A DNA stretch of 64,000 nt, from NCBI GenBank assembly GCA_023101885.1, contig JALPQD010000916.1, positions 236,001-300,000 of the forward strand, written 5' to 3'. The stretch's first letter is position 1. Each line of letters begins with the position of its first letter. Positions 35,311 through 46,409 of the stretch are shown here, piece by piece. A program made the position numbers and the translations under genes. The stretch comes from Typhlomys cinereus. Its lineage: Eukaryota; Chordata; Mammalia; Rodentia; Platacanthomyidae. Below the pieces are notes generated by a model that was given only the letters and a program-made list of their open reading frames with translations, did not search any database and was not told the DNA's origin.

Positions 35311-35944
35311 TTTATGCATGTGTTTGCTGCTCTTGCTGGCTGGGGCTGGGTTTCTAGTTATATATATATAGCGCTGCAGCCTTGTACTGCCTTTGCACCT
35401 TCTGTTCTCAGACTTCACCCAAGTTGCAACACATTGGAAACTGATGGCAGCTTCTCTTACCTATCAATGCGTTGGCACAGGTAGGTGAGGGAGAGAGGAC
35501 AATGACTCCTCCGCCTTATGACTGAGAGGCAGCTGCTGTGCTCTCCACCTGTTCTCCACCCCTGTGTGTCTAGACTTCTAAAGGCCGGGGGATGTCTCCA
35601 TGGGTGGCCTGGCTCTGCCCGTGCCATCCCCCAGCCCTAGGGGCTGAAGCTGTGCCTCAGGAGGCCCTCAGAGAAAGAAGGGAAATTGCGTTATCCACAA
35701 AGTTATCTTGAAATGAAGCTGGAACATCTGGATAAATGAAAAGATAAAAAATAAGCATGTGTGACTTTAATTACCCCAGACATTATCATTAATTTAAAAT
35801 GGATAATGAATCCTAAAATCTAACTCCAAACTTCTGAGGGAAAATGTGGAGGGATACCATTGTACTCCGCAGCAGTTAAATGAGTTCGCTTTTTTTGCAG
35901 AACATGAAAGGCAGTAACCAGAGCAAAAAAGAGCTAAGTCATAA
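35311..35944. other. Repeat-free sequence with a candidate conserved island
   Basis: At about 35680-35930 are TTGCGTTATCCACAAAG, GACTTTAATTACCCC, CATTATCATTAATTT and CAGCAGTTAAATGAG, AT-rich and non-repetitive, with homeodomain cores (TAATTA, TTAAT). This is the most enhancer-like island in the window by eye. It ends where a GGAT-type repeat begins. Confidence 0.35.
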
Positions 35945-36893
35945 ATTTCAAAGACTGTTGATGGGTAGATGGATGGATGGGTGAGTGAGTGGGTGGGTGG
36001 ACAGAAGGAAGGATGTATGAGCATGGTAGGTGGGGAGAGTGGATGGATGGGTGGAAGGATGCATGGGCAGGCTCGCCCTCTGCAGCAGGTGGGGACGTGG
36101 ATGGATGGGTGGAAGGATGCATGGGCAGGCTCGCCCTCTGCAGCAGGCGGGGACGTGGATGGAGGTGGAAGGATGCACGGGCAGGCTCGCCCTGCAGCAG
36201 AGGGGGCGTGGATGGAGGTGGAAGGATGCACGGGCAGGCTCGCCCTCTGCAGCAGAGGGGGCGTGGATGGGTGGAAGGATGCACGGGCAGGCTCGCCCTG
36301 CAGCAGAGGGGACGTGGATGCATGGTGGAAGGAGGCACGGGCAGGCTCGTCCTGCAGCAGGCGGGGACATGGATGCATGGTGGAAGGAGGCACGGGCAGG
36401 CTCGCCCTGCAGCAGAGGGGGCATGGATGGAGGTGGAAGGATGCACGGGCAGGCTCTCCCTGCAGCAGAGGGGGCGTGGATGCATGGTGGAAGGAGGCAT
36501 GGGCAGGCTCGCCCTGCAGCAGAGGGGGCGTGGATGGAGGTGGAAGGATGCACGGGCAGGCTCGCCCTCTGCAGCAGAGGGGGCATGGATGGGTGGAAGG
36601 ATGCACGGGCAGGCTCGCCCTGCAGCAGAGGGGACGTGGATGGGTGGAAGGATGCACGGGCAGGCTCGCCCTGCAGCAGAGGGGGCGTGGATGGGTGGAA
36701 GGTGCACAGGCAGGCTCGCCCTGCAGCAGAGGGGGCGTGGATGCATGGTGGAAGGAGGCACGGGCAGGCTCGCCCTGCAGCAGAGGGGGCGTGGATGGGT
36801 GGAAGGAGGCACGGGCAGGCTCTCCCTCTGCAGCAGAGGGGACGTGGATGGGTGGAAGGAGGCACGGGCAGGCTCGCCCTGCAGCAGAGGGTG
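35945..36893. repeat. (GGAT)n followed by a 51-54 bp minisatellite, about 16 copies
   Basis: A short GGATGGATGGGTGAGTGAGT tract leads into units of GTGGATGGGTGGAAGGATGC, ACGGGCAGGCTCGCCCTGCA and GCAGAGGGGGC. Variants: CTCTGCAGC adds 3 bp, and GCATGGTGGAAGGAGGC replaces the middle. The unit's start looks derived from the adjacent GGAT tract. Open frames over 300 codons occur on both strands because units are often multiples of three; they are not genes. GCAGCAGAGGGGGC partly resembles a CTCF core. Confidence 0.95.
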
Positions 36894-37044
36894 GCAGACA
36901 CGCGCAGGAGCAGTGGCATCTGCTGTGCACGTGACGACCACCTGGTGAAGGCAGAGGAATTCTCTAGCCTTTGCTGCTGTACATGCCAGAAGCAGCTCCT
37001 GTTCAGGGTTCACGTGACTGGCGTGCCGCTGGGTGTGGGGTGAA

Positions 37045-37268
37045 GAACAGGCGTGGACTGGCTCTGAGGAGCAAAGCGCTGGCCATGCCTGCTACTAAGA
37101 AGGCAAGAGGGGATCGGAAAACAAGAGTCAAGTTGTCAAGATTCAGGCAGGCGTGGAGAGTCCCGCCTGCAACCACAGCCCCTGGGAGCCAAGGCAGAAG
37201 GAGCGTTGAGTTCAAGGGAGCCTGGGCTCTCAATGAAGCCCTCTCTCAAAAAAATAAAACACAATAAA
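37045..37268 (+). mobile_element. B4-like SINE (tRNA head plus B1-like tail)
   Basis: A poor ID-like head (GGACTGGCTCTGAGGAGCAA; GCGCTGGCCATGCCTGC) is followed from about 37150 by a clear B1 segment: GGCGTGGAGAGTCCCGCCTG, GAGTTCAAGGGAGCCTGGGC and CTCTCTCAAAAAAATAAAAC. Head-plus-B1 organisation is that of rodent B4. Confidence 0.72.
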
Positions 37269-38116
37269 AGATAGCGCAACTCACCATATTGCATATAACT
37301 AGCATTCATGTCTTTCTGTATATAGGATGCAATTCGGTTCTTTAGCTTTGCAGTAACATTTACAGACAGGACCAAGTGCAGCTGCTTGCAGCTCTCAGGA
37401 ACAGCCTGGCTTCCCAGCACCCAGTATGACAAACGACCCCAACATTTGATAGTTTGAAATGCTGACAGAATTCATTTTGCCCAAGGGCAAAATATTTATC
37501 ATCATTATCAAATGAAACATTTCTTCTTGGGCCGGGGCTTGAGGCTGCGTACTCTGCACCTCTTGGTGTCCGCTGAGGTGGTTTGAAGCTGGGCACGGTG
37601 GTTCCCACTGGCTCGCTGGGGCATCCGGCACAGGCTGCTGGGTCTGCAGAGAGCAGCTTGGAGCCTGATGCTTGCATGACACATACCTGAGGGTGAACCC
37701 CAGAGCAGAGCAGCCCTGTCAGTTCCCAGCCAGCCGAAGAAGTCACACAGTGTGACTTCTGTCTCACTATACCGTAGTCACAGCCTTTCCAGTGTCCAGA
37801 ATGGAGAATGGTTCGTGGCATGGCAAGTGCTAGAACAGGAGCAGGGAACAATGCTATTGTTTATTCCTCAAATACTTCCACGAGTGTCATCTGACCTAAT
37901 TTCCTTCCAGACCCTCCCCGCCCTCCAACGCCGCCATAGTGCAACCTCATGTTGGCCAGCTCTGGGAACCTCGTGAAAATGACATTAGATAACGCGTGGT
38001 CTTCCGTGGGTGGCTTCCTTCATTGGGTGTAATTTTTTGTAGTTTATCCAGGCTGTAACGTACTGTGAGCTTCATCCATTTTCATTGACAAATGCCATTT
38101 CAGTGGCTGAATATGA
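37269..38116. other. Non-coding sequence with AT-rich island
   Basis: At about 37470-37530 is TTCATTTTGCCCAAGGGC followed by AAAATATTTATCATCATT, AT-rich and repeat-free, a candidate conserved element. No gene signals elsewhere. Confidence 0.35.
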
Positions 38117-38415
38117 TGTCACAACTAGAATAAATGCCCCCCCCCAAGTTCATGTGCTGAGACGAAGGCTTGGCTCCTAGCTGGAGTGCTCTTCTGGAAG
38201 ACAGGAACCTCTAGGAGGGGCTGACTGGAGGAAGCAGGTCACCGCAGTGCACCAGTGTGCGCCTGGCCCTGGTCCTGCTGCGATGACCACACTTGCCTTG
38301 AGAGTGCAGCCCCAGGCCAGTTCATCTCAGGTCCGTGAGCGCAGCCTGGGCCACAGCAAGTCCTCTCCTTCAAGTTACTTCCCTCGGGATCTCGTCTCAG
38401 CAGTGAAAAGTCTGG
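38117..38415 (+). mobile_element. ERVL-MaLR LTR, MTE/ORR1-like, old copy
   Basis: Begins TGTCACAACTAGAATAAATG with CCAAGTTCATGTGCTGAG, AGGCTTGGCTCCTAGCTGG and GACTGGAGGAAGCAGGTCAC, and ends near TTCAAGTTACTTCCCTCGGG and CAGCAGTGAAAAG. This order matches rodent MaLR LTRs. Heavily diverged, no internal sequence; an old fixed insertion. Confidence 0.7.
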
Positions 38416-39070
38416 GGAAGGTAGCTTGGCAGACGCGCCTTCTCTCCATCAGTCAGTGGACATCTAGGTGCTTGTCACTTTGGGTCATGAGGAAGAATGT
38501 CATTATTACTATTGTTCGAATTCTTGAAGGAAGTGTGTCTTCCCTTTCATACCTTTGAGTGAAATGTGGGGCCCTGGCAACTCGAGTGAGGTCTGAGACT
38601 TGGGGAACTGCCTGACCCTTTTCCCAACAGCCTCGCTGTTCTGTGCGAGGTGCATGGTGATGTTCTCTGGTCATGGGTGTCCTGTGCTGCCTTCTTTGAC
38701 CTGGCCCTGTTCTCCCCACGGCTGGGCATGCCCAGCTCCAGGCAGTCTTGGTGAGTGTCCATCAAACCCTCCTTTCTGTTCAGTCAGGTTTTCTTTAACT
38801 CTGACTCAGATGCTGTGTTTTCAAACACAATACGTGCACACATACACACCGAACCCCAGGAAAGACAAGACGGCCTCTGAATACCAGTGACACAGAGGTG
38901 CCCAGGGCGGCAGATCCCAAAGGCGTCCTCCATCTCGGATCACCCATGGTGTGGGTGGCTCTGTGCTTTCCCGTTACTTGCACATCGCTGCGATCACAGC
39001 CCCCAAGAGACACAATGAGGTAAAGACTTGTCTCCACGACGAGCAAGTCATGGCAGTGGGTGGGTGTCTT
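38416..39070. other. Non-coding sequence, nothing recognised
   Basis: Unique-looking stretch with short open frames only. Confidence 0.4.
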
Positions 39071-39413
39071 TCTGCTGGAGACAAGTAACATAAAGGAAGA
39101 GAGGGGATTTATTCAGCTTACAGTTCCAGAGGGGAGATACAGTTCCCTATGTCAGGAAAGGCGTGATTGGCTGGCAGACCAATCGCTGGAGGAGGCCTAG
39201 GGAGCATCCGTCTAGGAGGCTCAAAGCTGCAAACGGCTCACTGCAAACTAAGAAGAGACCTTTTCTGGCAGCAGGGCAGGACTCAGCAACCTCAAGGCCC
39301 GCCCCTGGGGCTGCCTGCCTCCAGCAAGGCTCCACCTCCTAAGGTGCCATGACCTTCCCAAATAACTACAGATTCAAGCACATGAGCTGTGGGGGACACA
39401 CACTGCAGACCAT
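39071..39413 (-). mobile_element. LTR-like interspersed repeat, reverse orientation
   Basis: GGGGATTTATTCAGCTTACA at the left (antisense of a polyadenylation region) and GAGCTGTGGGGGACACACAC near the right end match the arrangement of rodent TTTATT...GGCTTACAG repeats. Boundaries approximate. Confidence 0.5.
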
Positions 39414-39526
39414 GACGGGCTGTGGCAGAGCCGTTCACACTGTAGTGGAGCAGGAAGCAGAAAGAAGGCAGGAGCGGGCAGCGCCAGCACATTCCTGAGG
39501 ACCCAACCAGGGACCGCTCCTCCCAG

Positions 39527-39910
39527 CCAGGCTCCACCCACGCGGCAGGCTCCACCCACGCGGCAGGCTCCACCCACGCGGCAGGCTCCACCCACACGGC
39601 AGGCTCCTCCCAGCCAGGCTCCACCCACGCGGCAGGCTCCACCCACGCGGCAGGCTCCACCACGCGGCAGGCTCCACCCACGTGGCAGGCTCCACCACGC
39701 GGCAGGCTCCACCCATGCGGCAGGCTCCTCCCAGCCAGGCTCCACCCACGCGGCAGGCTCCACCCACGCGGCAGGCTCCACCACGCGGCAGGCTCCACCC
39801 ACACGGAAGGCTCCACCCACGCGGCAGGCTCCACCCACGCGACAGGCCACCCACGCGGCAGGCTCCTCCCACGCGGCAGGCTCCACCACGCGGCAGGCTC
39901 CTCCCACACA
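39527..39910. repeat. Minisatellite, 18 bp unit, about 21 copies
   Basis: Unit AGGCTCCACCCACGCGGC with 17-bp (CCACCACGCGGC) and 12-bp (CTCCTCCCAGCC) variants. An 81-bp block starting AGGCTCCTCCCAGCC is identical at 39601 and 39722 (offset 121 bp), evidence of recent block duplication. CpG is frequent (ACGCGG), and the CCACCC words are KLF/SP-like. Confidence 0.96.
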
Positions 39911-41634
39911 GTAGCTACAGCTGGAATCAAGCGTCCAGAACCTGCGTCACAGTCGGGTGGTACCGGTGGGTTGTTTGTGACCCACTGCTGACTCCAGCCC
40001 TCCGGCGGCTGGTTTTCATCTCTCTGAGCTGTTCTCTAGCTCGAATGTGTCCCTGTGGCTTCTCCCAAGGAGTCCCACAGGGCTTGTGTGGGTGAGTGCT
40101 GAGTTTGCCAGCCAGCAGTTCAAAACACTGTCCAAGGTGCTGAACTCCCGGTTTATTTCCCATCGCATACAATTTGCAATTTCTATTGCTAAGATTTCTG
40201 ATCCAGTCAGTAGAACAGAGCTCTTACAACTCACGCATGTGAACAAGCTAATGTCAAAATCATTCTCAAGCACTCCTAAACAGAGAAGGGCGGGGTTGGT
40301 ATCACATGACACAGTGCCTGTTAGCCCATTGGGGGTCTGATGCATACTTGCCTTGGAGCTAAGGAATGTTCTGGACACCACGCAAGGCTTTGGAGATCTA
40401 GTGCCCTAATGGTATTGTGCATTCTTCATCAAACCTCTTGTCTCAGTCATATGAGGTTCTGGGCTCTGGGGGTCTCTTCCACTTCCTTGTGATCAGCCTT
40501 GCTCCTGGCTGGGATTTTTACCTGGGAGGGGCATCATATGTCAGTCTGAAACTTGATGGATTCATGTGTAGACTACACCACTACTCTCACAATGGGGATC
40601 AGACTTCTCTAGAAAGAAGACACAATCATCGTGTGTGTGTGTGTGTGTGTGTGTGTACGCACACATATCTTTTATGTACCAGTAAGTGTGTTCACACAAG
40701 GAGAGTCACTCTACGGCATGGACTCTTGTGGTTCTGGAGGCTGAGAAGTCCACAGCCCACCAGCTGCAGACAAGAAGTGCGGCGGAGCCTGTGCTGTGAT
40801 TTGGAGTCCAAACAACTAAACAGCTCATGGCACAGACTTAAAGTCCAGGCAACAGGTAGTGCATACGGTGGGAGATGACATCACGGCTCCCGTGGCCTGG
40901 CAGAGCCCATCTGCCCTCCCATGCTTCGCTCCGTCAGGCTCAGCGCCTGGATGAGGCCACATTGGGCAGGACCGTGTGCTTCCCCAATTCCTACCAACAG
41001 GGTGACCCACGGCTCAGTGATGTGGTATAAGAATCAACCTTCATGTTGCTATGGGTTAATTTTACCATCTCCATGAAACCTTGCATTCCAAATCCTCAGA
41101 AGCAGGGGTAATGGACCTGGATTAGCTCATCACTGAGCTTTTAGAATTCTCTGGGAGCAGCTGGAACAACTGGGAGAGCTTTGTGTGCAGGAACGAAGGA
41201 GAGACACAAAGGCAAGGTGCTGTCTCTGAATCACTCAAAGCACTCAGGGAAGAGCAGAAGCTGCCAACGCGGGGAGTGGCGCCATGGGACGGCCACGGTG
41301 GGGCCCTTTCAGAAGCCATAGCGAGCGTCTCTACTGCCAACTGTGGGCGAAAGAAATCAGTTCAGTCACTGTCCTGGACACGCCCTTCTGCTGTCTAACT
41401 CAGCAGTCACCCACTCTGGCATCAGAAACGTGTTAACAAAGCTAAGCGCTCTTAGTCCAACAGTAAATCGGGGCTTGCCACACCCCCAGAACAGTCATCA
41501 GATTTCTAATCCTCTTTTATTTAAGGACTTAGGTGCCCACTTTGGAGATGGTGGGCCTCAGATCTGGGGTGCTGTGCAGGAACTCACAAGTTTACTGCAT
41601 GCACAGTGCCCGGATACACCTCAGTGCATCTGCC
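39911..41634. other. Non-coding sequence; (GT)n at 40631-40656
   Basis: The pure GT run is 13 dinucleotides. CTCTTGTGGTTCTGGAGGCT and GAGAAGTCCACAGCCCACC (about 40724-40765) look like a decayed DNA or LTR repeat I cannot name. No gene recognised. Confidence 0.35.
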
Positions 41635-41727
41635 CCAGCTGGGCTGCTAGTGGACACCTCAGGCACCCCGTCCCAGCTGGGCTGCTAGTGGACACCTCAG
41701 GCACCCCGCCCCAGCTGGGCTGCTAGC
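41635..41727. repeat. Short minisatellite, 38 bp unit, about 2.5 copies
   Basis: Unit CCCAGCTGGGCTGCTAGTGG followed by ACACCTCAGGCACCCCGT. CCCAGCTGGG is itself palindromic. Confidence 0.9.
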
Positions 41728-43534
41728 GGGGACACTTGGAAGGCTCCATGGCCTTTGTCAGCTCCGTGCACACTGGAGCGCTTCCCAGCACACGGCCTCT
41801 GACTGCAGCATCTGGCTGGGATTGTTGGGATTGCCCATCTCGCACGGCTTGATTAGCTTCTGACCCATCTCCTGGTGAACGGATTCATCTGCCCCGCAGT
41901 CTCCGCTACTGTCCTGGTTCACCTCGGCCTAGAAACCTTCTCACGCCTTCTGGCCAGAGACTGCGAGTTGCAGTCTTGAGCCTTGACCTGCCTCCAGGAG
42001 AGGTGAGTGTGCACTCGGTCACCTCTCTGGTAGCCAGGTATCTCTGAAAAGTGCCAAGAAGATGACATAGCGCACGTCAGGGCTGGCTGGGGTCAGAACA
42101 GAACAAGGAGCAAGGAAAGCAATCGAGCGATACAGACCAAGACGTGTCGGCTCACCACACCACCAGCCTGAAGTCGCAGCCGAAGAGCCGACCGGGCGTG
42201 ACGTCCCTCGGCAGGTAGCTGGTTCGCCAGCGAACAAGAGCATTAGTGCCGATGCAGCTGAGTCACCCTGGAGCTCACTTACGATTCTGTAAAGAAATGC
42301 TCCTTTGAGTGGGCACTCTGCAAACGACAGCTAGCGAGGGGCTTCCCTTGAAGGGGACGACAGCCAATGTATTCTCTTGCCACTGGCAGCAATGCCCAGG
42401 GAAGGGCGGAGCCTCCACAGCCAGAGCTAACGGAGCCGCGCGATGGCACCATGCCCACCGTGCAAGCTTCTTGGAGGAACTCCAAGGGACCCGAAGCCTT
42501 GGGCAGGAGAGAAGAGCCCCGATGTGTGGCGCTTGTCCCACGGTCAGGGAGGGGCCAGACTTGTACCCAAATGTGCCGGTGGCCCCGCTAAACTGTGGAA
42601 AGCTGATGTCTTAGGCACACAGAGACAAGGCCCCGCACAGCCCTACCTCAGGCTCCAACCTCCAGTGTCCGATGTCAGAGAGTTGACAACCCAGCAGCAG
42701 AGTTGTATTGTCTTCTGCATGAGAGCTAAAAAGATACACCACTGTAGAGTCTTCCAGAAAAAAAAGTCACCTGTGCCAACCAAGGCGGTTCTGGAGAGAG
42801 ACTGGAGAAGACAAAGGACGTGGGCTCACGCACGGCTGCGGTGCCACCCCAGCTGAGCTACTGAGAAGCATCGCGGCCGACGTGCCGGCAACCTGGAGGT
42901 GGCTGCAGCGATAATATCGTTGCACGCTTACGTCCTGCTGTGGGGACGGGTAACGGGGAGCTGAAGGGAGCCCCAGCGGGCTGCGGTCTCAGGCGCGTGC
43001 CATCATATCGCCACGTGAGCTAGTTAACATCAAAATTAATAGGATTTCGAAGGCAAAGAGATAAAAATACAAAAATAGATACACATTTAAAAATGTAATT
43101 AGCAAAAATTAAATTTCATTTAGTTTATAAAATCAATTATTTTTATTTAATCACTCTAAAATTAATAATCCTCTCAAGTGTCCATGCAACATTTGTAAAG
43201 GTGACCACTTCCACTTTATAAAGAATTACAGTAGATTCTGAAGACCAAGACTAAACCTTTCTTCTTCTGCCAGCCTGTCCCAGCCTACCTCTCTCGTCAG
43301 GGTTTCCTCTCCTGCCAGCCTCTCACTTCTAAATATGTCACCTGCTGATGTCTGTCAAAGCTCCCGGGGCCATGATATCTGACTGCAGCACTGTGAGCAG
43401 AGATGCTCTCAGCAGCTTTTAATACCTCAGAGCAGCAGTGTCCACACACGATCTAGAAAAACTGTGGCTCCTGTGGCTTCCAAGCTCATGAGGATTGGAA
43501 GGAGAGCTGTGGAGATGCGCAGGGGGACAGTGCC
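41728..43534. other. Non-coding sequence with a very AT-rich island
   Basis: At about 43020-43240 is a strongly AT-rich stretch (AAATTTCATTTAGTTTATAA; ATCAATTATTTTTATTTAAT). It may be a decayed L1 segment or a conserved island. The rest shows no gene or nameable repeat. Confidence 0.35.
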
Positions 43535-43755
43535 TTGCCAGCATGAGCACCTCTGTTTCATCTCCAGAATTCGTGCAAGGGAGGGGAGTGGATGTGGTAG
43601 CGCATGCTGGTAATCCCTGCACTGGGAAGATAGAGACACAGCAGGCTCTCGGGGGTTTCTGCCTGACCAAGGGTCAGCTTCAGGCCAGGGAGAAGCCCTT
43701 GCTCACCGACCAGGTGGGGGCATGAAGACGACCCTGTGGGTCTGAGTGTCTGCTG
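43535..43755 (+). mobile_element. B4-like SINE
   Basis: CCTTGCCAGCATGAGCACC and TTTCATCTCCAGAATTCG (tRNA-like head) precede GTGGTAGCGCATGCTGGTAA and TCCCTGCACTGGGAAGATAG (B1-like part). Diverged. Confidence 0.6.
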
Positions 43756-43779
43756 CGAAGACTGATGACTTCACTTCTT

Positions 43780-43945
43780 AAAGCCCCGTGTGCTCAGAGA
43801 AGAAACCCAATGCCCAGAAGTTGCCCTCTGACCACCACATGTCTCTCCCTCTCTCCCTTTCCCTCTCCCCTCTTTTCCTCCCTTCCTCCCCTTCTCTCTC
43901 TCAGTAAAAATAAATAAGCAAAACATCATAAATATAAAACCTTTT
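43780..43945 (+). mobile_element. B2/B3-type SINE 3' part with pyrimidine and A-rich tail
   Basis: AGTTGCCCTCTGACCACCAC followed by ATGTCTCTCCCTCTCTCCC, a CT-rich stretch and CAGTAAAAATAAATAAGC, the usual B3-like tail order. Confidence 0.6.
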
Positions 43946-43964
43946 AGAAATACCAAGTTGGACA

Positions 43965-44170
43965 GTGCCTCAGGAAAGACACCCTAAGGTTGTCCTCTGA
44001 CCTCCACATATCTGTACACACACAAACATAGATGTACACACACATATACATGCACACACGCAAACACATACATACCTATGTGTGTATACATGCATACACA
44101 TGTATGTGCATACACATGCACACACATATATACATGCACACACACACAAGATTGTGCACACACAGAGAAT
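43965..44170 (+). mobile_element. Second B2/B3-type SINE 3' part with expanded CA/TG tail
   Basis: GTTGTCCTCTGACCTCCACA then TATCTGTACACACACAAAC and about 140 bp of mixed CA and TG steps. Adjacent to the previous SINE tail, so two SINEs inserted side by side or one was duplicated. Confidence 0.6.
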
Positions 44171-45029
44171 TGGGACTTTTCAGACACCTGCGAGAGAACT
44201 GATTCTGAAATCGACTAGCGGGCCTCGGGTCTGCAGAAGCAGGCAAAGGAGACATGGCAAGTTTGGGGCCCAGGATTAAGGACCATGGGCGGCCCCAAGC
44301 AGAGGCTCAGCGCATGAGAGAGCTGCTTGCGGGCGAGGCAGAGCCACGGGCAAGCTTTCCACTCACCTCCTGACCTTCACCAGAAAGACGGGGATGGGGA
44401 TACCAGATCCAAGAAGACCCCGGGCTGCAGGCCTGAGAGGGAGCAGACACCGCTGCAGGAGGGCAAAGGCCAGGACCCGTCCAGATCCTTCTCTCCATGG
44501 AACAAAGGTCTCCAGGGGAAGACGTGGCAGCCCAGAGCAAGAACTCAGAAAAACTCCGGGCTGGTGGGGAAGGACAGACGCTCCCATGGGGCCCCATTAG
44601 AGAACCCCGTCCCCAGGGAGGGAAGGACTGAGGAGAAGCCCACCCTTGCAGCGCAGGCACACTGCGCTCGTCCAAAGTGAGGCCAAGCCAGGACTCAAGG
44701 ACTGCTGGCCTCCAGGGTTCTGAATGAAAGGTAGGGCCATGGGGGGACAGAACCTCAGAGAGGGGGAGTCAAGGATCAAAGTGTGGCACGATACCAAGCT
44801 GGCGTATGCACCTGGACTTCCAGAAGGAAAAGAGACAGCGCACGGTGAAGAATAATTCAGAATCTCATAACTAGTTTCTAGAAAGAGGGACATGCCTCAG
44901 ACCAGAGCTACACGTCTCACGCAACACCGACACCACCAACAGCTCATAAACAGGGAGCTTCGGATGCACGGTGGACTAATTACTCAAAATCAGAGAAAAT
45001 ACTGGAGGCAGGCGGGAGGGAAAAAGTAA
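44171..45029. other. Non-coding sequence, nothing recognised
   Basis: GC-rich then purine-rich (44990-45060) sequence. Short open frames on both strands, no product recognised. Confidence 0.4.
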
Positions 45030-45410
45030 GAGAAAGAGAAAGGACAAGAACTGCAGGAGAAAAGTAAGATGCTAACACAGAAAACAGAGACCAGGACCAG
45101 ACAACCAGGGAAAGCTGCACGAGCCGGAAGGCGGGGAGACACAGCTAACACAGGACTTCATGCCACACGCAGATTCTTCCAAAATACAGGACGAACAAGG
45201 TTTACAGGCAAAGAGAAACAGAAAATAATTACTAGCAGAGTCGTATGATTGCAAGAATTGAAGGCGTGTAGTCAGACGGAAGAGGCGCCAGGCAGGGAAG
45301 CGAAGCTACACAAAGGATGAAGCCTGGGATGACAGCGAGACAAGGGGCACCGAAGACGTGGAATTTATTATCTGTGCCGTCCAGCTCATTGTCCCAGAGA
45401 CGCCGCTTGT
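45030..45410 (+). mobile_element. Possible ancient L1-derived fragment
   Basis: CAGATTCTTCCAAAATACAG, CAAAGAGAAACAGAAAAT and AGCTACACAAAGGATGAAG occur in the order seen in an old mammalian L1 segment (AAAGACATTTTCAGACAAAC; CTACACAAAGGAATGAAG). Diverged; assignment tentative. Confidence 0.4.
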
Positions 45411-45791
45411 TGCCGCGGACGTTCTCTTTGGCTGATGACAGGTGGAATTCTACGCCTCCCCAGGGCCCCAGCGGCTCCGAATGGAGAGTCCAGTCGAGTC
45501 AGAGGAGGCCGTCACAGCAAACTGTGACCCACAAGAAAGGTTTGCTTGGGACGGGAATCAGGGCTGAGAGCTCAGAAGGGACAAGACCAGGCCCAGGAAG
45601 AAGTCTCCAGAAGCCAAATCCACAGCTGACTGCAACACCACAGTGATTTGGTTCTGGACTCTCGGCCCCAGGGCTGAAGGAACTTCAGTGTTCTGGTACT
45701 TTCCCGTGGCAGCCCAGCGAGCCTGCACCCTTGGCAAGCATGATGATGGTGGTAGCCATCAAGCTCCTTTCAGCTGTCTGTCTTAGCACAG
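45411..45791. other. Non-coding sequence, nothing recognised
   Basis: GC-moderate unique sequence between the possible L1 piece and a 41-bp minisatellite. No feature seen. Confidence 0.4.
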
Positions 45792-45985
45792 TGGAAGATT
45801 CTGGGGTGCCCCGAACTCTTGGTACAGTAATGGAAAGATCCTGGGGTACTCTGCATGCTTAGTTATAACATTGGAAAGATCCTGGAGTACTCTGAACCCT
45901 TAGTTATAACATTGGAAAGATCCCAGGGTGCTCTGAACCCTTAGTTAGCACAGTGGAAAGATTGTGGGGTACTTTGAGCCCTTAA
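45792..45985. repeat. Minisatellite, 41 bp unit, about 4.5 copies
   Basis: Unit GAAAGATCCTGGGGTACTCT followed by GCATGCTTAGTTATAACATTG. The array ends exactly where LTR copy D begins, so the LTR may have inserted into or at the edge of the array. Confidence 0.92.
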
Positions 45986-46409
45986 TTTCATGGTTGAACA
46001 CAGGTGTCAACTTGATAGTTGAAGGTTTGAGCTCTGGGCACATTGCAGAGAATTAGTGGTTGAGTTGGGCCCAGAGCAAACTTGCAGGAGGTTGTCAGCT
46101 GATGGGGAAGGCCCAGCCGGTGGTGAGTGGGACAAGGACCTGGACAGGTGAATAAAGTACAGAGAGCTGGTTGAGGCGTTGGCGTCCTTGTGTGCACTTG
46201 GCCAGCCGTGCTGGTCTGGCAAGTGAGGATCGTCCCTCTCTCTGCAGCTACGTGGACATGGCACACCCGTTCCCTCAGGCCTTTGGTGATGGTGCACGTC
46301 CTGCCAGCTGGACTGAGGCTGTAACCAGACTGTCATAAGAGAACAAACTCCGTGTTCCCTTAAGCCGTTTGATGGTGATTTATCAGCCACCGTGCAGGCG
46401 ACTGCAACA
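45986..46409 (+). mobile_element. Solo LTR, family copy D
   Basis: 424 bp, start TTTCATGGTTGAACACAGG (first TG decayed to TT), end GGCGACTGCAACA. Flanks CTTAA and CCTGA agree at three of five bases, both differences being transitions, consistent with a decayed 5-bp duplication. The polyadenylation word has decayed to GAGAACAAAC. Confidence 0.75.

Noticed and set aside
35794..37043. Several frames over 300 codons on both strands
   Set aside because: Products of the 51-54 bp minisatellite, whose units are mostly multiples of three.
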